23,589 bases of DNA from Alphaproteobacteria bacterium UBA5343 (GTDB lineage: Bacteria > Pseudomonadota > Alphaproteobacteria > RF32 > UBA5343), in the NCBI GenBank assembly GCA_002410125.1, contig DHQH01000023.1, forward strand, positions 1 to 23,589. The letters run 5' to 3'. Shown here piece after piece: positions 21,121 to 23,589 of the stretch (position 1 is the stretch's first letter; each line of letters begins with the position of its first letter). Below the pieces are notes generated by a model. The model searched no databases. It was not told where the DNA came from and saw only the letters and a program-made list of their open reading frames with translations. The position numbers and the translations under genes were made by a program.

Positions 21121-23589
21121 ATGTTAGAAAAAAATTACGATCCAAAATCAATAGAAACGAAAATTTATCAAGACTGGGAAAAGTCTGGAGATTTTAAACC
21201 ATCAATGAAAAAAGATGCTGAGGATTTTTGTGTCGTAATTCCACCACCAAATGTTACGGGTTACCTTCATATGGGACATGCCTTAGATAACACTTTGCAA
21301 GATATTATGATTAGATATAATCGTATGCTTGGTAAAAACACCCTATGGCAAGTAGGTACCGATCATGCAGGTATTGCAACTCAAATGGTGGTTGAAAGAA
21401 AATTAGCAGAAGATAATATCTCCCGTCATGATTTAGGTAGAGAAGAGTTTGTTAAAAAAGTTTGGGAATGGAAAGAACACTCTGGTGGCACTATTACTCA
21501 GCAATTAAGAAGATTAGGTGCATCTTGTGACTGGTCAAGAGAAAGATTTACCATGGATGAAGGATTATCAAAAGCTGTTCGTAAAATCTTCGTTATGATG
21601 CATAAAGACGGCCTTATCTATAAAGATAAAAGACTTGTAAACTGGGATCCAAAATTAGGTACTGCTATTTCAGATTTGGAAGTAGAGCAAATCGAAACTA
21701 AGGGTAAGATGTATTATATGTATTATCCTGTTGTTAATAGTGATGAAAAAATAAGAATTGCAACCACCAGACCAGAAACAATGTTTGGAGATACTGCTGT
21801 TGCAATCCATCCAGAAAATGAAAAATTAAAACATCTAATCGGTAAAAAATGTATCATTCCAATCATTAATAGAGAAATTATCATCGTTGGTGATGAGCAT
21901 GCTGACCCTGAAAAAGGAACAGGCTGTGTTAAAATAACCCCAGCCCATGATTTTAATGACTTTGAAGTTGGTAAAAGACATAATTTAGAGATGATTAACA
22001 TCTTAGATAAAGATGCTAAATTAAATGAGAATACTCCTTACCAAGGCCTGACTACAACTGAGGCCAGAGCAAAAACTATTGAAGATTTACAAGGTTTAGG
22101 AATGTTTGAAAAAGCTGAAGATCATGATATGGTTATGCCACTTGGCGATAGAACAGGTGTTGTAATTGAGCCATGGCTTACAGATCAATGGTATGTAGAT
22201 GCTCCAAAATTAGCTATCAAAGCTATTAAAGCTGTTGAAGACAAAGAAACCGAATTTATACCAACTCATTGGGAAAAAACCTATTTTAATTGGATGAGGA
22301 ATATTGAACCTTGGTGTATCTCAAGGCAATTATGGTGGGGGCATCAAGTTCCTGTTTGGTATGGTCCAGATGGAGAAATATTCTGCGAAGAAACCGAAGC
22401 TGAATCTCAAGCAAAAGCTAATAATCATTATGGTAAAGAAGTAGAACTAACAAGAGATAGCGATGTTTTAGATACATGGTTCTCATCAGGCCTTTGGGCA
22501 TTTTCAACACTTGGTTGGCCAGATGAAAATAGTGAGTTCTTAAAAAGATTCTATCCAAATGCCTTACTTGTTACTGGTTTTGATATCATTTTCTTCTGGG
22601 TTGCTAGAATGATGATGATGAGTCTTTATATCAATAAAGAAGTTCCATTCAAAAAAGTATATATACATGGTTTAGTTCGTGATGAACATGGTAAAAAAAT
22701 GTCAAAATCTAAAGGCAATACCGTAGATCCACTAGAAGTAATTGATGCTTATGGTGCAGATGCTCTTAGATTCTTTATGGCTGTTATGGAAACTCAAGGT
22801 CGTGATATTGCGATGGATAATAAAAGGGTAGAAGGTTATAGAAACTTTGGTACCAAACTTTGGAATGCATCAAGATTCTGTGAAATGAATGTGTGTAAAC
22901 CAGTAAAAGGTTTTGATGAAACAAAAGTAACCCATCCTGTAAATAAGTGGATTGTAAACAAAGCCAAGCAAGCCTCAATAGATGTATCTACTAACCTAGA
23001 TGCTTATAGATATTCAGATGCTGCAAATGCTATCTATCAATTTGCATGGGGTGAGTTCTGTGATTGGTATATTGAAATGGTAAAACCAATCTTTTATGGT
23101 GAAAATGAAGAATTAAAATCAGAAACCAGAGCAACTGCTGCTTGGGTATTAGATAAGATTTTAGCAACTCTTCATCCATTTATGCCGTTTATTACTGAAG
23201 AATTATGGCAAAATATTACTGATGAGAGAGAAAATAAACTAATTCATGAAAACTGGGTTAGATATGATAATATTGATACACAGTCATTAAAAGACATTGA
23301 TTGGGTGATTGGTCTTATTTCATCGATTCGCTCACTCAGATCAGAAATGAATGTAAAACCATCTATCAAAATTAATATTTCTCTAAAAGACATATCTAAT
23401 GAAAATATTAAATCTTTAGAACTTGCCAAAGATGTAATTAAATTCTTGGCAAGAGTTGAAGAAATAAGTGTATTTGACGGTTATGAAATTGCTAGTGGTA
23501 CAGCTCAAGAAGTATATGGAGAAGCAACTCTTCTTATGCCTCTTGCAGGAATTATTGATGTAGCACAAGAAAAAGAAAGATTAGAAAAA
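21121..23589 (+). CDS. valS: Valyl-tRNA synthetase, 3' end outside the window
   Basis: Cytoplasmic class I aminoacyl-tRNA synthetase that charges tRNA-Val. Translation from the ATG at 21121 gives 823 residues with no stop before the window edge; the full protein is usually about 880-950. Seen in order: N-terminal YDPKSIETKIYQDWE, the HIGH-type motif HMGH (50-53) inside PPPNVTGYLHMGHA, editing-domain ATTRPETMFGDTAVA (from 214), EPWCISRQLWWGHQVPVW, VLDTWFSSGLWAFSTLGWP, KMSKS (526-530), and the anticodon-binding helical domain. The last residues, GIIDVAQEKERLEK, begin the C-terminal coiled-coil arm, so only that arm is missing. Tyr48 stands where serine or a similar residue is more usual before LHMGH. 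No Shine-Dalgarno is obvious in GGCAAATAAA before the start. Confidence 0.96.
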   Translation, partial: MLEKNYDPKSIETKIYQDWEKSGDFKPSMKKDAEDFCVVIPPPNVTGYLHMGHALDNTLQDIMIRYNRMLGKNTLWQVGTDHAGIATQMVVERKLAEDNISRHDLGREEFVKKVWEWKEHSGGTITQQLRRLGASCDWSRERFTMDEGLSKAVRKIFVMMHKDGLIYKDKRLVNWDPKLGTAISDLEVEQIETKGKMYYMYYPVVNSDEKIRIATTRPETMFGDTAVAIHPENEKLKHLIGKKCIIPIINREIIIVGDEHADPEKGTGCVKITPAHDFNDFEVGKRHNLEMINILDKDAKLNENTPYQGLTTTEARAKTIEDLQGLGMFEKAEDHDMVMPLGDRTGVVIEPWLTDQWYVDAPKLAIKAIKAVEDKETEFIPTHWEKTYFNWMRNIEPWCISRQLWWGHQVPVWYGPDGEIFCEETEAESQAKANNHYGKEVELTRDSDVLDTWFSSGLWAFSTLGWPDENSEFLKRFYPNALLVTGFDIIFFWVARMMMMSLYINKEVPFKKVYIHGLVRDEHGKKMSKSKGNTVDPLEVIDAYGADALRFFMAVMETQGRDIAMDNKRVEGYRNFGTKLWNASRFCEMNVCKPVKGFDETKVTHPVNKWIVNKAKQASIDVSTNLDAYRYSDAANAIYQFAWGEFCDWYIEMVKPIFYGENEELKSETRATAAWVLDKILATLHPFMPFITEELWQNITDERENKLIHENWVRYDNIDTQSLKDIDWVIGLISSIRSLRSEMNVKPSIKINISLKDISNENIKSLELAKDVIKFLARVEEISVFDGYEIASGTAQEVYGEATLLMPLAGIIDVAQEKERLEK

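Overview
The window looks like a piece of chromosome from an AT-rich alphaproteobacterium. The best evidence is the right-hand block: a degenerate Pcm-type methyltransferase, tolC, popZ and valS on one strand, an arrangement I associate with alphaproteobacteria. PopZ itself is recognisable by its conserved N- and C-terminal helices. A gap-pgk pair and a glycogen phosphorylase argue for a cell that runs glycolysis and stores or breaks down glycogen, unlike the most reduced Rickettsia. A host-associated or gut lineage is a guess from base composition and gene content only.

Layout. 3-1958 (+) is the 3' part of a large MscS-family channel whose reading frame is still open at the left edge. 2009-3809 (-) is an array of three small paralogous genes of unknown function behind one strong promoter; each is preceded by the same leader layout (an AACC box, a G/C hairpin, then the start codon). 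3995-4297 (-) is a small lipoprotein, divergent from 4374-5541 (+), which holds a conserved hypothetical gene and a nitroreductase. 5542-6216 is non-coding, with a palindromic repeat, terminators and the gap promoter. 6217-8539 (+) is gap and pgk with a terminator-like hairpin between them. 8540-9069 is non-coding, with repeats and a good promoter. 9070-15532 (+) holds two very large, modular, low-complexity proteins of unknown function that share domain types. 15817-18285 (-) is glgP. 18388-23589 (+) is the Pcm-like gene, tolC, popZ and valS, the last cut by the right edge.

How the genes work together. Gap and Pgk catalyse consecutive glycolytic steps, and GlgP feeds glucose-1-phosphate toward the same pathway. 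TolC, PopZ and ValS are housekeeping genes kept together by synteny rather than by function. The accessory parts are the three-gene array (2009-3809) and the two large proteins (9070-15532). They are the best candidates for something undescribed: the array because protein family and leader structure are duplicated together, the large pair because of internal duplications, repeated beta-hairpin-like units and a shared possible LPD-type core.

I found no rRNA, tRNA, CRISPR array, transposase or integrase. Most + strand intrinsic terminators share a CCTC/GGGG stem with a single U-G wobble.
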